The notes: generated by a model not told the origin, from the letters alone. A stretch of DNA of 64,000 nucleotides from Ostrinia nubilalis (GCF_963855985.1 NC_087095.1:5466001-5530000); one strand, 5' to 3'. Counted from the stretch's first letter, positions 22,180 to 34,658 are shown. Numbers and translations: made by a program.

Positions 22180-22367
22180 GGCGCGGTCACATGCTCGGTG
22201 GGACCAACATGACCAATTGGAAGTCAGTTAGTTCGCGCGCGTGCGACGCGCCAAACGTGTTCCGTGCGAGTTTAAACCCAACGCAGGTATCATTGGTGCG
22301 TTCACGGACGTCATTGTGTTCACTAATTAGACCCAATCCCCAAAGAATAAGGTCCATTTCCGCTCAC
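22180..22367 (+). promoter_or_regulatory. Second candidate GC-rich 5' exon ending in splice donor
   Basis: GC-rich stretch with CGCGCGCG-like content, ending CGCTCAC|GTGAGT. It may be an alternative non-coding first exon. The evidence is composition and donor only. Confidence 0.35.
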
Positions 22368-22371
22368 GTGA
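22364..22371. promoter_or_regulatory. TCACGTGA E-box (CLEAR-type), site 2
   Basis: Second perfect TCACGTGA, 452 bp from site 1 and again overlapping a GTGAGT donor-like string. Confidence 0.45.
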
Positions 22372-22399
22372 GTACTACAATCATTAATTGCAGCGTGCA

Positions 22400-25300
22400 G
22401 CGATAGCGTATATGCTACACGATACTGACTCGAGTTGAATTCGACGCATGCCTATGATTTTAAGTAATGCGTTTGGAGAAATTCGTTACATCTCTTAGGA
22501 GTTAATGACTAGTTAATTTCTCATTAAAGGAGAATTTATTTTAATGCTTCACGTCTCAGATTAACCACAATATTACGCTTTAATATGACTTTTAAAAAAG
22601 TTTACGATGGCAAAACCATTTGTGCATACTCTTCATTATATTTTATTTCATCTAGTGTTCGTTTTGTTTTTATCCATATCACATTACCTTCTTAATTAAA
22701 TTACTAAAAGCCGTAGAGTTTGTTAAGAATTAAGATTACTTTTGGGTTCCCAATACTAACATTACCTGCCCTATAATTACCTGCCTACTTTACAAGTAAA
22801 AATAAAGACTTAAATTTATTATATTTCAATAGGTAATACTTATGTTGCATTAGTAAGATTTGCTGTAATACTTGCGTGTCTTTCTGTCATAACAAGACGC
22901 AAAATAATTTTCATTTTCCTCTCTGGATTTTGATTCAATAAATTACCGTCATAATGAGGTACATATTTACCTAAAGTAAATCATCATTACTTATTGTAAT
23001 GCTATTAATTTGATGACTAATAATAATAATAGCATACAATTGAGTACGTCCATAAGGTTGCCCATGTATTGAAATAGTTTTAGAATAGTTCATAACATTT
23101 GAGATATTTTTCCTGAAGAAATATTAATTTCCATGGTAATTTTGACAGCGCCTTCTCCTCTAAATCAACATTAGGTACCTACCTATCATCAGTTCTATCA
23201 CACTTACGTTCGTGCTCCTTTTTAGATATTCCGATCTTTGAACTACTTACATACAAGATAACTTTTATCTAAGCAATGAATAGCCATTTCCACATTTTTT
23301 GTATAAAAACTGTAAATAACAAATCTAAGACATAATAAAATATTTTACTAGTTTCTAAAGTCTTATTGAATACGGCCCGGGACATTGGCAAAATCGGGAT
23401 ATAAATAGTCACTTCGTTATTATTTAAGACGGATTTTTTTTAACGCAACGATTTAATATTCCAAATAAAAAATGTCCCAAAGGCAACCTCGTGACTAAAA
23501 AATAATGTTTACCCGCCAGCTCAACTTCCAAAGCCTTATCAGCAAGAGTGCAACAAACCTCAACAGTTTAGGAATCTTATCGCAAATATTTTTAACTCGA
23601 TTTAGATTCGTCTTCATTTACATAACTATCAACGTGCCTATACGTTAAGCATGCACCTGCTTACATTCCAAATTAGACATGGAAACATACCGGCTCTGGA
23701 AAATTTTGGAAAGTTTAATAAAAGTTAAGACAACAGACTAAAAATTTCCGCCTGACTTATGTAAACACCATCCATCAAATTCGAGTATGATTTAGCAGGT
23801 TTATAATAATGTTGAAGTATGTAGTAGACTTCACTAGTCGCTGTTAATATACTTTATTGTTTTTAATTGTAATAAGCTAATAAATTAAATGAAAATTATA
23901 AGCAATAAACAGTTGAGCTTTTAACGGGTAATAAATCATTCATCAACAAATATTATAAATATCTGTAATTGATTTTATCACGCTTGAATATGCTCGATAC
24001 TTGCTAAGGTTGACTACTCACGGACAGATTGTAACCGAGACCGACCTACCGTTGCGTAGTAGTACAGCCACATAACATAGAAAGAGGTTCAGTAAGTACA
24101 ACTGCATACTGAACTGCATCTTCTGTTATTGGGATTTTTGCATTCAAAAGATGCATAATCAAACATAACAGTGTACTAAGGCGAGAGTACAGTGTATCTT
24201 TCATTGAGCAAGACAACGCTGAGCATAGTATTCAGCAGAATACAGAAATACATGCAGCGTGCAATCAATTACAATACAATGCAGTCTCTGAAGAATTCAG
24301 AAATCCTTTAACATCAACAGCAGTCGGTTTCTGGCTAACGATTTATTATACCTTTTTCATGTACAACATATATTACGAGTACAGATTATGATTGTCAAAC
24401 ACTTTTCAATCCCCCTGTGTGTGGCGGCCCTTAGCCGTTCAATCATTCAGAGATAAAGACCTTCCGTCCTCGAGATAGGTCCCTTTAACCTTCACATCAA
24501 GTGCTCAAATATCTGACAAGTTCACACTGATAGATGCTTATCTGTCGGTTAACAGAAACCTGCAGATAGTAAGTTGATTTATTAAGGCCCGATTCGACCA
24601 AACTTTTATCCGAGAATAACTCAGTACTGGCACATTGGCAGTTTCAGTATGGGAAATATGTCAAAACTGAATATTTAATCTGAGATTAATAATTACTCTT
24701 GTTTGGTCGAATCTACTCTTAACCTTCATATGTAATAGTGTAACTTAAATGTAAGAGAATTAGACAAAGATTTAAAACCAATAAAAAAATAAGTACCTAC
24801 TAACGGATCCTTCCATTAACTTCCAAAGAAAATAAATATTAGTCCTGTACGCGGATGACAAATATTTAGGTAAAAGACTAAAATAATAATTTTTATTACT
24901 CATTTGGTTCGTGACCATAGAGTTTGCGCACGTATTGCCTACGTAACTGTGGATTCATTTATGTACTATGAACAAGTACACATAAAGTACATTGCATACC
25001 TATGCATGTGGTATTATAGGTAGTACCTAATAACTTTGTAATATGGCCGGGTTTGTAATATCAAGAACTGCATACATAATTGAAAGGAAAGTGCGAATTT
25101 CTCAAGTCAAGAAGTTTCATTAGTTTTTCCCCGTGTAATTAAGGGACTGCGCTCAGTGTAGGAAGCCTATCCATTAGATAGGGTTGTCGAGTAACTTTTC
25201 ACTTCTACTTTTATTAATTAGAATTTAGAAATGCATAAACTTAAGTTAACTATTGGACTGAAAAAGCTTTTCACGTGTTACGGGAACAATATAAATGTAG

Positions 25301-26728
25301 TACTACCAATGAAGTTACAGGAAATATGTAACTGTAGTCAAACCTCTTTTAACTTTGGTTTCGTCACTGGTAGTTTAATATTTAAAATTAGTTTTCTTCA
25401 GATAAGAATGCCTGTTAGTAAATACAAACTCACACATTAAATAGCACTTAACACTTATTATGTAGGATTTAAGTGCTTTAAAATTATGAACGTCACTGAT
25501 TGTTGTAAGTGCCTACTTGACGTCAAGTGGTTTTAGAAAAAAGCCAACCAGCGTGACTTACAGTCATATTGAAAAACTAATTTCATTTTTATGAAGCCAA
25601 CAATTGACTGTAGCATGTATTTAATTCATTATTAATTTTACTAATAATTATTTATTATTTCAGTATAAAAAGTCAAAATAGTTCAACATAATAAATTATA
25701 GCTCTCGAATTGGTTTATATCCAAGTGTAACATATTGTTAAAGTACAATTTTATACGACTCTACATTTGTATTGCAATATCACACGTATTACAACATAAT
25801 AAAGACCACAGTGTATAGGTTTATATACCTACCGTCATCCATACTTCAATATTCAATATGAAAACATTTTGTGAGTAATGGCCTGAGAAGTTTGTGGAGT
25901 GACTAATGAACGTGCGCGTACGCATTTAAAATAAATATCAAAGCGGCTGATTATTTTAAAGCAAGACTGGTGTTTGCTTAGTATATTCTTAAGCTGGTTA
26001 CATACGATGAAGATAATTCAAAAGTACCTACATATGTATTAGGTATTGATTTAAAGACCACTATGCCTATAGGTCTCAAATGACCATTTTTTTTTAAATA
26101 TTGATCAATCACCATAAATCGTCTTTAATCAATCAATTACCTATGTACTATCCATAGGAAAGTCTAAGGTAATATTTTGCACTTGTTTGAAGAATGTATT
26201 TTAAGTGTACACTTATGTTATTCTGGCAAAGACAGCGAGTCTTTGCATTAACTTCTCCATATTACATTTATCTCGACGTTTACTAAACTTCCGGCTTTAT
26301 TTTCAACAGTGTGCGTCAGCTTTTATGTTTGAATACATACATAGGTAACATCATATTGATAGATAGTAAATCTTGATTACATATTTGCACCTTTATTTGC
26401 TTTTAAATGACAATATTTGGGGCGTGCAAAGACCTCATTCCGGTTCTATGACACACTCATAAAGCATATTGTACTTTCAATAAATGTCTGCAAAACACAT
26501 TTCAGCTGTATTTATTTACTAATAATAATTTCAGTTAAAAAAAGTACTTAGTAAAAAAATATAACATTATAAGTACAATAGAAACCAAACGTCAACTTAT
26601 TGCTATTCTAAATATCAATAATAATGATGACTAGAAGTATTTAACTGTAAGTTAGGTACAATTTAAAACGATAGTCATTCTACAAAAAGTAATAGGTAAA
26701 GTTAATTTACGTTCACATTATTTGTAGT
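22400..26728. other. Gene-poor AT-rich region, probable intron or intergenic DNA
   Basis: No coding exon recognised on either strand. One MITE (24586-24718). Confidence 0.5.
24586..24718. mobile_element. Tourist-like MITE (GGCCCGATTCGACC family), copy 1
   Basis: Inverted ends carrying GATTCGACCAAAC and GTTTGGTCGAATC; TAA at 24583-24585 and TTAA after 24718. Same family as 58171-58320. Non-coding, 133 bp. Confidence 0.75.
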
Positions 26729-28150
26729 CCAGTAGAATTAGCTTTTAAATCGGAAATAATTCCTACAAAAGATTTTATTGCTTTAATGGCTTCATTGGTT
26801 GCCCATTAAGACTCTCCTAAGTTTTCGACTTCGACGGAGTTGTGCTTAAGTGGTGGGGGCCCCCGAAAGGGGCGCTTTTTCGGTTTTCCAGTTATACCGC
26901 GTAAAGGACTTACCCTATCGAAAAGTGGTCTTCCTGATGGTTGAAGGGCATTTAATTCTGCATTAAATAAGACCAAATTCATATGTTTTGAACAAACTGT
27001 TCTCGTGCAAATGTTCGGCAAAGTAGAAAATATGTGTATAATTAATGACCCTCTCCACGTCCAATGGCTCGTTACCCGCAGGCTTCCAAGTCTTGAAAAG
27101 GAGCGGCTTAACCAGTGTAACCCTATCAAGGCATACGAGCTGGATTCGCCGATCCTTGTTCGTCCCAGCCGTTCCTTAACTGCGGTTGCTGCACCTCTTC
27201 CTGGCACTCACCTGAACGACTCTGTGTTACCTACTGTGGCTGCCCCTCTTCCTTGTATCCTCCTGCACGACTACGTTGCCTAGCCGTATGCCTGGTCTAA
27301 GGTTTGACGCCAAAAATCAACAACAACAATTAGTTCATATTAAAACGCTGAAGAGTTTTTTGATTGTTTGTTTGAACGCGCTAATCTCAAGAATTACTAG
27401 TTTGATTGAAATAATATTTTTTGTGTTGAATAGCTCATAAATTGAGGAAGGCTATAGGATATATACAATCACTCTACGACTAATAGAGCCGAAGCAGTAA
27501 AGAAAAATGTTGCAAGCACGGAAAATAGTATTTAAACTATTTTCACGCGTGCGAAGTTGATTTTGTGGCGTCGAACCTTGGACCAGGCATACGGCTAGGC
27601 AACGTAGTCGTGCAGGAGGCTGCAAGGAAGAGGGACAGCCACAGTAGGTAACACAGGGTCATTCAGGAGAGTGCAAGGAAGAGGTGCACCAACCGCAGTT
27701 AAGGAACGGCTGGGACGCACAAGGATAGGCGCATCAAGCTCGTAAGCCTTGATAGGGTTACACTGGTTGAGGTGGCCCTTTTCAAGACTTGGAAGCCTGT
27801 GGGTAACAAGCCATTGGACGTGGAGAGGGTCATTAATTATACGTATATTTTCTACTTTTCCGAACTTTAGCGCGGGAACGGTTTGTCCAAAACATTTGAA
27901 TTTGGTCTTATTCAATGCAGGATTAAGTGCCCTTCAACCGTCATGAAGACCACTTTTCGATAGGGTAAGTCCTTTACGCGGTATAACCGGAAAACCGAAA
28001 AAACGGGGGCCCCCACCACTTAAGCACAACTCCGTCGAAGTCGAAAACTTAGGAGAGTCTTAATGGGCAACCAATGAAGCCATTAAAGCAAAAAAATCTT
28101 TTGTAGGAATTATTTCCGATTTAATCAATTTTTGTGTTTAATTCTACTGG
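26729..28150. mobile_element. 1.42 kb palindromic element with Helitron-like sequence in its loop
   Basis: Inverted ends CCAGTAGAATTA at 26729 and 28150; arms of about 570 bp pair closely (GGAAATAATTCCTACAAAAG, GTTTTCGACTTCGACGGAGT, GGGTCATTAATTATAC). Each arm holds an open frame ending in LLHDYVA (27005-27283 on + and 27595-27915 on -), similar but not identical in the two arms. Protein family not recognised. No target duplication found. Confidence 0.78.
27338..27560 (+). repeat. Helitron-like fragment forming the loop of the palindrome
   Basis: Contains CGCTGAAGAGTTT, GTTTGTTTGAACGCGCTAAT, GAGGAAGGCTATAGG and a CACGCGTGCGAAGTTG end, resembling non-autonomous lepidopteran Helitrons. It lacks a convincing CTAG terminus. 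Confidence 0.55.
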
Positions 28151-29795
28151 CCTATTGAGTGTTTTTGCCTGTCTAAAATACCAATTACCTTGTGACAGGG
28201 GGCGTGCGCTGCATTTGCGGTTCTTTCAAAGACGTTTTGAGCAGGACATAAGTCAGATCGTACATTATCTATTTGTCTTGCTTGTCATTTTTATTCCAAC
28301 GCAGTGTCAATGACGTATGCGGCCCTGCAAATGGACTATTAACTCAGAGCCAAAACGTCTTATGTGTAGGAGCCCTTAGACATAACCTGAAAAACTGTGA
28401 TTAAAAAATAAAAAATACATACAGTCGAACATAGAACATTTTGAAGTCGTTTAAAAACCAATATGGTTTGGTTGTAAGCCACTGCTTAAAACTAATGTTG
28501 GCCGCTTATAGCAATATAAATAAATACCCATCTACCTTTACGCTAACATCAAGAATCGACGTAAAGGCAAACAGACTCCAGACCGCCAATTTACCTTTAC
28601 GACGTTTACCTTTACTAATTTTAGTCGGCTCTCCTCACTCATTTCGATTGTTTATATCTGCAAACGCCATACTACGTCCGTTAGGTATGAGTGTACTTGC
28701 AGCATCCCGAAATAGATTTGCTGATGCAGGTGAATACTTCCTTTAAAATGATTTATTCCACTTTGTTCACCTGAGTGATAATATCACCTGGGTAAAGAGC
28801 GGTGATGAAATGGTTCCGAGGTGAAATGAGTACACTTCCACTTTCTTCACCCGGGTGGACATAGAATAGAAGATCAGAATAGAATCACGTTTATTTTGCT
28901 CCCACATAGAAACACATAACATAAAACAAGTAAACAGAGTCAACGTTACAGAATCAGTAAAAAAAAAATCGGAAAAATTACTTAGGCGGCGTTGCAGCAG
29001 CAAAAAGGTCCCCATCTCAGCTTGTGTCAAGTGCATACCACTTGACGCTGATTTTCAGACGACAGCCGGGGTCTGAGTTGCTCGGTGTATCAGGTTAAGA
29101 ATGTGATAAATGTCTATAATGTCAAGTAGTTGATAAAATAAATACAAAAATCAAAATGTAATAATCCATCAAAACAATAAGAAAAACATAGATAAGAAAA
29201 TCAAACAGGTTATATTGTAGCTATGGCAGACGCATGATGGGACTGCCTTGTATTTTGTTTGAGAGAAGTCCAAAATTCCAGCTCGATACAAAAATTCATC
29301 AATATGGGTTCAACAGCAGGCACGATAAGTAGTAAAGACAGGTGGTGCGCTATTTCTATAATAAGTAGAGTTTACTTAAAAGTTAAATTACAACACATAA
29401 ACTATTACCAACAACTGTGTAATTTGAAAACAATGCCACTTGTTATAAGGGCTACTGAACTACATTATCATTTTATTGCTATCATAATAACGCAACTCTA
29501 TTACTTACCTCGTAACTTACATTTTTGCGCTGATAATGCAAAACCGCGCAGTTACACAATAATGGCATACCTAAAGCTAACTTGTTGCTTCAAAACATAA
29601 TAACTTTTCTTGCTATAAACATAAGTATCAATTTCCTGAAAAAATATTAGCTGTAGTTACTGTCCCGACCATCGCCAAAATCCATAGATTAGATTGTTCG
29701 GGTAAACATTCACGATTCCAGTAATTTTAGTGTTATTAGTATTCAGGTACTGTTATTTTTCAACCCTATTTTATGTGTTGACTTGATACAGTTAA
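28151..29795. other. No gene; probable retroposon remnants
   Basis: 28858-29060 contains AGAATAGAATCACGTTTATT and a short A run, looking like a reversed LINE 3' UTR. Nothing else recognised. Confidence 0.4.
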
Positions 29796-30575
29796 CCCAT
29801 TAGAGGTCAAACACAAAGTACTAATATATTTTAAAATTTTTCTTTATTTTCATATTGAAATCAGAGCAAAAAAACACAAAATACAAGAAAATTCTGAAAA
29901 AAAGTTGTTTTCATGAAATTACAGGGGTGTACTCAATTGGGTACAATGACCTCCTAGGTATGCAAATTTTCAAAATGCGCCTTTTCGACAAAAAGTGTTT
30001 AAAGGGACTTCTTACACTGCCAACGCACTGTTAAATGACAGAGAACATACCCCAGCTCTTTTTCAGTTTTGATGGGATATTTTCCAACTCCATTTTGAAG
30101 AAAAGCCATCAACTATTGGTACAGCCGGACGCATTTTCTTTGTTTATTTAGCATATCTTTTCATCTAGTGGCCAGTAAAGTATAGTACATAGTCTAGGTA
30201 GCTTGTGGTACTCAGATAGTACCAAAACCGCTAAATAGGGCTTTATAGGAATCCCAAGTATATTGTGTTGATTGGATACTGATATGATTATAGCCAATAG
30301 AAATATCATAATGATAATGAGAAGCATCGTAGTTATCTATTGGATATAATAATATTCTTATAGTCAGTTTTTTTTTTTTCAAATACTGTGCAAGTTTGAG
30401 GCCCTTCAGCTCTTCACAAAATATAGGAAACTTATCACCACAGACTTCGGAAGTATCTACAGCGATTGAAGAATTATGACTTTTGATTGGGTGCGGATTT
30501 GTGGGAACCTATCGTCTTCTTTTTCACGCCAGCGGTTCATTATCACTGGCGTCCTATAAACTGCCTTTGCTGCCA

Positions 30576-30785
30576 CTATCCCTTCTGTTCATAAATACCC
30601 TTTAGTACGTCTTTCGGTATGAAAAACGTCGCCATATCCTCTTTTTCAGTCAACGCACTTGTATCAGGTGGTATAATTATTAGCCAAAATACATTCATCG
30701 TCATAACTATCCTGTAAAACGGCTCCAATAATGTCTTCAAGTCCCTTTTAGCTCTTTTGAGCTGTAAAATGTTGCGAAAGAGCAA
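30576..30785 (-). pseudogene. Decayed piggyBac-like transposase N-terminal fragment
   Basis: On - it reads IIIPPDTSALTEKEDM followed by DVLKGIYEQKG, then after a stop AVYRTPVIMNRWREKEDDRF. The order IPP, LT-EED-like acidic string, DV-G, and a Trp/Arg-rich segment resembles the N-terminal region of piggyBac transposases. No DDD catalytic domain follows. The call rests on short motifs plus the TTAA ends. Confidence 0.45.
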
Positions 30786-31659
30786 AAAATAAATACAGTT
30801 TTTTTACTTACGCATGTTGTCATTGTACCCAGCCGAGTACAGTAACTTTTATATGACCCTAGTTTTATTTGAGATGTAAATATTATGTTATATTGTGCTT
30901 TATAACCTACCCTGATATGTATTTTAAAGTAATTAAATAAAAAAAAGAACTTGTGAGCAGTAATTGTTATGAAAAAATCAAAAAATAAACACCTACCCCC
31001 ACTATGTTTCAGTGACACAACTTCAACTGATACTTTTTATCAAAAAAAGTCCCACTACCCGCGTTATTGTTGTCAATATACTTTAATAGTATTATGATGA
31101 AGTAAAATAACAAGTCTACCCATGTTAATTTTGTGAGATTTGCAATTGACACGTAAAAATATAGCTGAGTATTTCTCAAAAAAAATGTACATTTTGAAAA
31201 AAAAAAGTGTGCTTTGAAACAGTTCAAAAGTTTTATATTTATAAATCATCACACAAAAAAAACACACACACAATTTTGAAGGATGAATATTAATCTTTAA
31301 GATAACGAAGAATTATAGCTATAATCCTACTTATTACCAAATATTTAGATATTTTAAAAATAGTCCTTTTTTACCTTTCATACAAAAACCTGTTTGCCAC
31401 CCTAGCTTTTTCATGTATTTTTGTTTCATAAAATGCGATACGTAACTAAATTATTGTAAATTTCTTTGTATTATCGTTCTACAGTAATCGCAGTTTCTGT
31501 ATCAAATTGATTTTCTATGGGGTGTCATAATGAATTGGCAATTTAAAGCAAAAAAACAAAATGAGTCGCTCTCATTTACTATTTCGTTATTTACTCTTTA
31601 GTTACGATTTATTTCTACTTTCCCATGGTTTCTGAACAATTCCGTATTTATTTTACACG

Positions 31660-32259
31660 GATAACAATAGCTGCACTCTGAATGGCTGTTGGCCTGACGT
31701 CTCCGCCATAACATCTATCGCGAAAATTAGTGAAAACGTGTGTGTTTTGTGGGATTACTTTTTCGTAACAGGCAGTAAAATCAGCGATTTTAAATAGAAC
31801 GGTAAGTCTTCATTTAACCATTTTTTGTAATACGTGTGGTACGAACATTTAGTAAGCTTTTATATTTGCTGTAACAAATTTTATCAAAAAAATACTTGTT
31901 TCTGATCTCATTTTGTCTAATATTTCGTTACGTTTTTTACGAATTTCGTTACGTTACGAAAAAGTACAACATAATGCTGAGTGTATACTGTTATTACCTG
32001 ACTATGCATAGTAATATTCACTACTTAATTTATTTCAAAAAATATAGAGCGTTAATAACAAAAGGATTGGATACTATCTGCTTTACAGAAGTGCCACCAG
32101 CAAAAAATTATCAAATCATTTAGATTACGTTTTTATGTGATTACTTCTTTTGTTTTTTTAGGAATGCCGCCAAAAACCAATGCCGAAAGGCAAAAAGCTT
32201 ACAGAGAACGACTCAAAATGGATAAACATGATGGAACAAAAATAATTTTATTAAAATAG
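31660..32259 (+). pseudogene. Small gene piece in the piggyBac-like element (5' exon plus 31-codon ORF)
   Basis: A non-coding exon ends at 31801 with donor GAACG|GTAAGT. The acceptor TTTTTTTAG ends at 32161 and the next exon opens almost at once with ATG (32164-32259): MPPKTNAERQKAYRERLKMD, then an unrelated tail and stop. The basic AERQKAYRERLK string looks like the start of a longer insect protein cut after about 20 residues. Function unknown. It may be cargo captured by the transposon or a start shared with its own second gene. Confidence 0.5.
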
Positions 32260-32322
32260 TATGAATGATTACTCCCTTATTTTATTTCTAACCCCTTAAT
32301 ATTACCCCGTATTTGGGTGCAT

Positions 32323-32514
32323 CATTCATCAACAGCCCTTTACAGTCCACTGCTGGACTATGAGCCTCCTCCACTATAGTAGAGGGTTTTGCCATAATCC
32401 CCACGCTTGGCAGGCGGGTTGGAGATCGCAGTTTAAAAGATTTATGTTTGTCAGAGAGAGCGCTGCTGCCCGTTCTCTGTTTGATGTGTAGTCCCTAAGT
32501 CGCCTCTTACGACG
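32323..32514. mobile_element. Short retroposon insertion with 12-bp target duplication
   Basis: ATTTGGGTGCAT occurs at 32311-32322 and 32515-32526. Between them is a 192-bp sequence beginning CATTCATCAACAGCCC and containing CCACTGCTGGACTATGAGCC, a dispersed lepidopteran type. It lies inside the piggyBac-like element and so is younger. Confidence 0.75.
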
Positions 32515-32851
32515 ATTTGGGTGCATACTTACAAATATTTCGAATTGAATAAATGAAGAGCATTCACAATATTTCGCCAATGTATAACAAGCCTTATGGC
32601 CTTACTATTTCGTTACTACCGTTTCGTTACGTACATTTTTTTTGAGAAATACTCAGCTGTACCCATTTGAGTACAGTGACCTCTAATGGGTTAAGGTAAC
32701 CGCAATCACAGCTGATGTAGTTTACTAGTATCGTAAGAACCAGGCCTTAGACTACGAGTATATATTACAATTTAATGAACAATCAAGGAAAGGAAAGGCA
32801 TTTAGTAAAAAACAATATACATATAGTACCTACCTACCTACTTAGTAGTAG

Positions 32852-32976
32852 TAGTGACTGAGTTTCTTGCGCTGCTTCTCAGCACTGGCTCATTTATTGT
32901 CCTGAAGCAGTGGTAGGGTTAATACTGGGACGTGTAAAAGTGATTTTTAAAAGCCTACTTGCATAAATAAATGAGT
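32852..32976 (+). repeat. Dispersed retroposon 3' end, copy 2
   Basis: Second copy of the sequence at 10996-11134. It ends in AATAAATGAGTTTTAAG, about 60 bp before the poly-A tract at 33036. Confidence 0.75.
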
Positions 32977-33034
32977 TTTAAGTTTTTTTTTAATAAATAG
33001 GAACCAAAACGAAGTAGTTTTCTACGTTGTATGT

Positions 33035-33035
<1 letters not shown>

Positions 33036-33093
<58 letters not shown>
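33036..33093 (+). repeat. Poly-A tract, 58 bases
   Basis: Uninterrupted A run. It is followed by AAAGATGACGCCACTGCCAC twice, separated by a shorter A run (about 10). Either the tail of the preceding retroposon or part of the 5' end of LINE 2. Confidence 0.85.
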
Positions 33094-33095
<2 letters not shown>

Positions 33096-33404
33096 TGACG
33101 CCACTGCCACGGAAAAAAAAAAGATGACGCCACTGCCACGTAAACAAAGGCTCCGTGAATAAATTGTGTTTAAAAATAGTAAAAAAAAAATTGTGAAAAA
33201 ATAGTGCAAAATATATCTTTTCCAAGTATCCGTTACCGTTCAAATTGTCGCTTATCAACAAAACTGGAAGAACATACGAAATAGCGCCATCTACCGAAGT
33301 GAGCTGAAACTACTAGCTCACAGTGCTTTATGCTAAATTGAGGTTCTTCTCTGCCTAGGCCTGCGTATTATTAGCGACATCTATGAAATTATAACGATTG
33401 CATA

Positions 33405-34658
33405 ATGGCTGGGAAAAAGATTTGTTCAGGATGCCGCAATGAGATAAATAGCAGACGATATCTGATATGTAGCTTATGTGACCAAGTGTACGACTTGATT
33501 TGTGCAAATGTATCTGAGCAGCGCTTTTATAATACATTGGACGCTGAGCATAGAAAAACATGGAAATGTCCGCATTGCATTTGTAACAAACCGAAGACAA
33601 ATAACATAAACACACCAGTACGATCTGTAACACTAAATGCAGAAGACGCAAATGTTACTTTGAGAAAAAATTGCAAGTCGAACAAACTTTCTCCAGTTGA
33701 ACCGTCGTCGGCAGAGACAGAAGAAACTTCGATCGCTGAGAACTTATTGAATGATGAAAGCCTACTGGGTGACACAATTACATCCCGCATGTCTCATATA
33801 CTGCCATGTCGACGTGAAACGCCTAATAGTGGATCTACACTCACCCTTGACCAAATCAGCACACTTCTCGATAAGAAACTGGAACAAAACGAAAATAAAA
33901 TAGTTGAACTCTTAACAAATGCAATAAAATCACTTGTAAAACAAGAACTCCAGGACTCAATACAACAAATTAATAATGAGTTTACTCAGCGCATAGAATC
34001 TGTGACTAACAAACATCAGCACCTGGAATCTGAAATAGAAAACTTAAACCGAAAACTTACTATAATGAAGGAGGAAATAGCTCATCTGAATAACCAATTC
34101 AAATCCGTGCGAAACTCTGAGAATAACAACAACAGTAAAAAAATGGTATTTTATGGATTAGATGAGCACAAGTGGGAAACAGAAGATGAACTACATCACC
34201 GACTCGTCAATATCATCCGAGATTTTTCAAATATAAATTTAGATGGATACATCGAAAGTGTGAGTAGACTAGGAAGGAGTAGATACCGTCGTCCCATAGT
34301 AATAGAACTGATTAGCAAAAAAATGGTTAAAACCGTGTTAAACTACAAACGAGCTTTTGCCCGATCTGGTATGGCGATAAACGAGTTCCTCGAAAACGAC
34401 GATCTACAAAAACACAATGAACTAAGAAAACTGCTCCACCAAGCTCGCAAAGAAGGCCACCACGCTGTGATTAGAAACAATACACTAATAATAAATGGAA
34501 AACAATATAACAGCCAGTTACATGAATGTAACTCTCAAATACCGATCCAACAAACTACGACAAGAACACACGAAACAGACAATATAATAGAACCCTCTAC
34601 TATCACAACAAACAAAACTCCTACAAATAATAGATCCAACTATTCCTTTCGAAACTAA
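33405..34658 (+). CDS. LINE 2 ORF1 protein (PHD-like zinc finger, coiled coil, RNA-binding domain)
   Basis: RNA-chaperone/coat-like protein of the retrotransposon RNP, 417 residues. Residues 8-60 form a PHD-type Cys/His finger (CSGCRNEI, CSLCDQVYDLIC, WKCPHCIC). Residues about 150-250 are a long coiled coil rich in Glu, Lys and Asn. Residues about 245-370 resemble the RRM/C-terminal-domain pair of L1-type ORF1 proteins (VFYGLDEH, YIESVSRLGR, RPIVIEL, HHAVIRNNTLIING). The start is the first Met in frame after stops. Stop at 34656-34658, inside the start of ORF2. Confidence 0.85.
   Translation: MAGKKICSGCRNEINSRRYLICSLCDQVYDLICANVSEQRFYNTLDAEHRKTWKCPHCICNKPKTNNINTPVRSVTLNAEDANVTLRKNCKSNKLSPVEPSSAETEETSIAENLLNDESLLGDTITSRMSHILPCRRETPNSGSTLTLDQISTLLDKKLEQNENKIVELLTNAIKSLVKQELQDSIQQINNEFTQRIESVTNKHQHLESEIENLNRKLTIMKEEIAHLNNQFKSVRNSENNNNSKKMVFYGLDEHKWETEDELHHRLVNIIRDFSNINLDGYIESVSRLGRSRYRRPIVIELISKKMVKTVLNYKRAFARSGMAINEFLENDDLQKHNELRKLLHQARKEGHHAVIRNNTLIINGKQYNSQLHECNSQIPIQQTTTRTHETDNIIEPSTITTNKTPTNNRSNYSFRN

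Larger units (their letters stand above)
29796..32690. mobile_element. piggyBac-like element, 2,895 bp, TTAA target, defective
   Basis: TTAA at 29792-29795 and 32691-32694 flanks 14-bp inverted ends CCCATTAGAGGTCA; TTAA targets and CCC starts are hallmarks of piggyBac. A palindromic motif of type GTACTCAA-TGGGTAC recurs inside both ends (29927, 32660) and once internally (30828). A decayed transposase N-terminus and a short gene piece with its own splice sites lie inside. A retroposon with a 12-bp target duplication inserted later (32323-32514). Confidence 0.82.

Noticed and set aside
21549..22406. Coding genes in the GC-rich promoter-like zone
   Set aside because: The frames lack domain signals and end at the candidate donors; better read as non-coding promoter or 5' UTR.
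32955..33261. Frames with long Phe runs on the minus strand
   Set aside because: Translation of the poly-A tract at 33036-33093.
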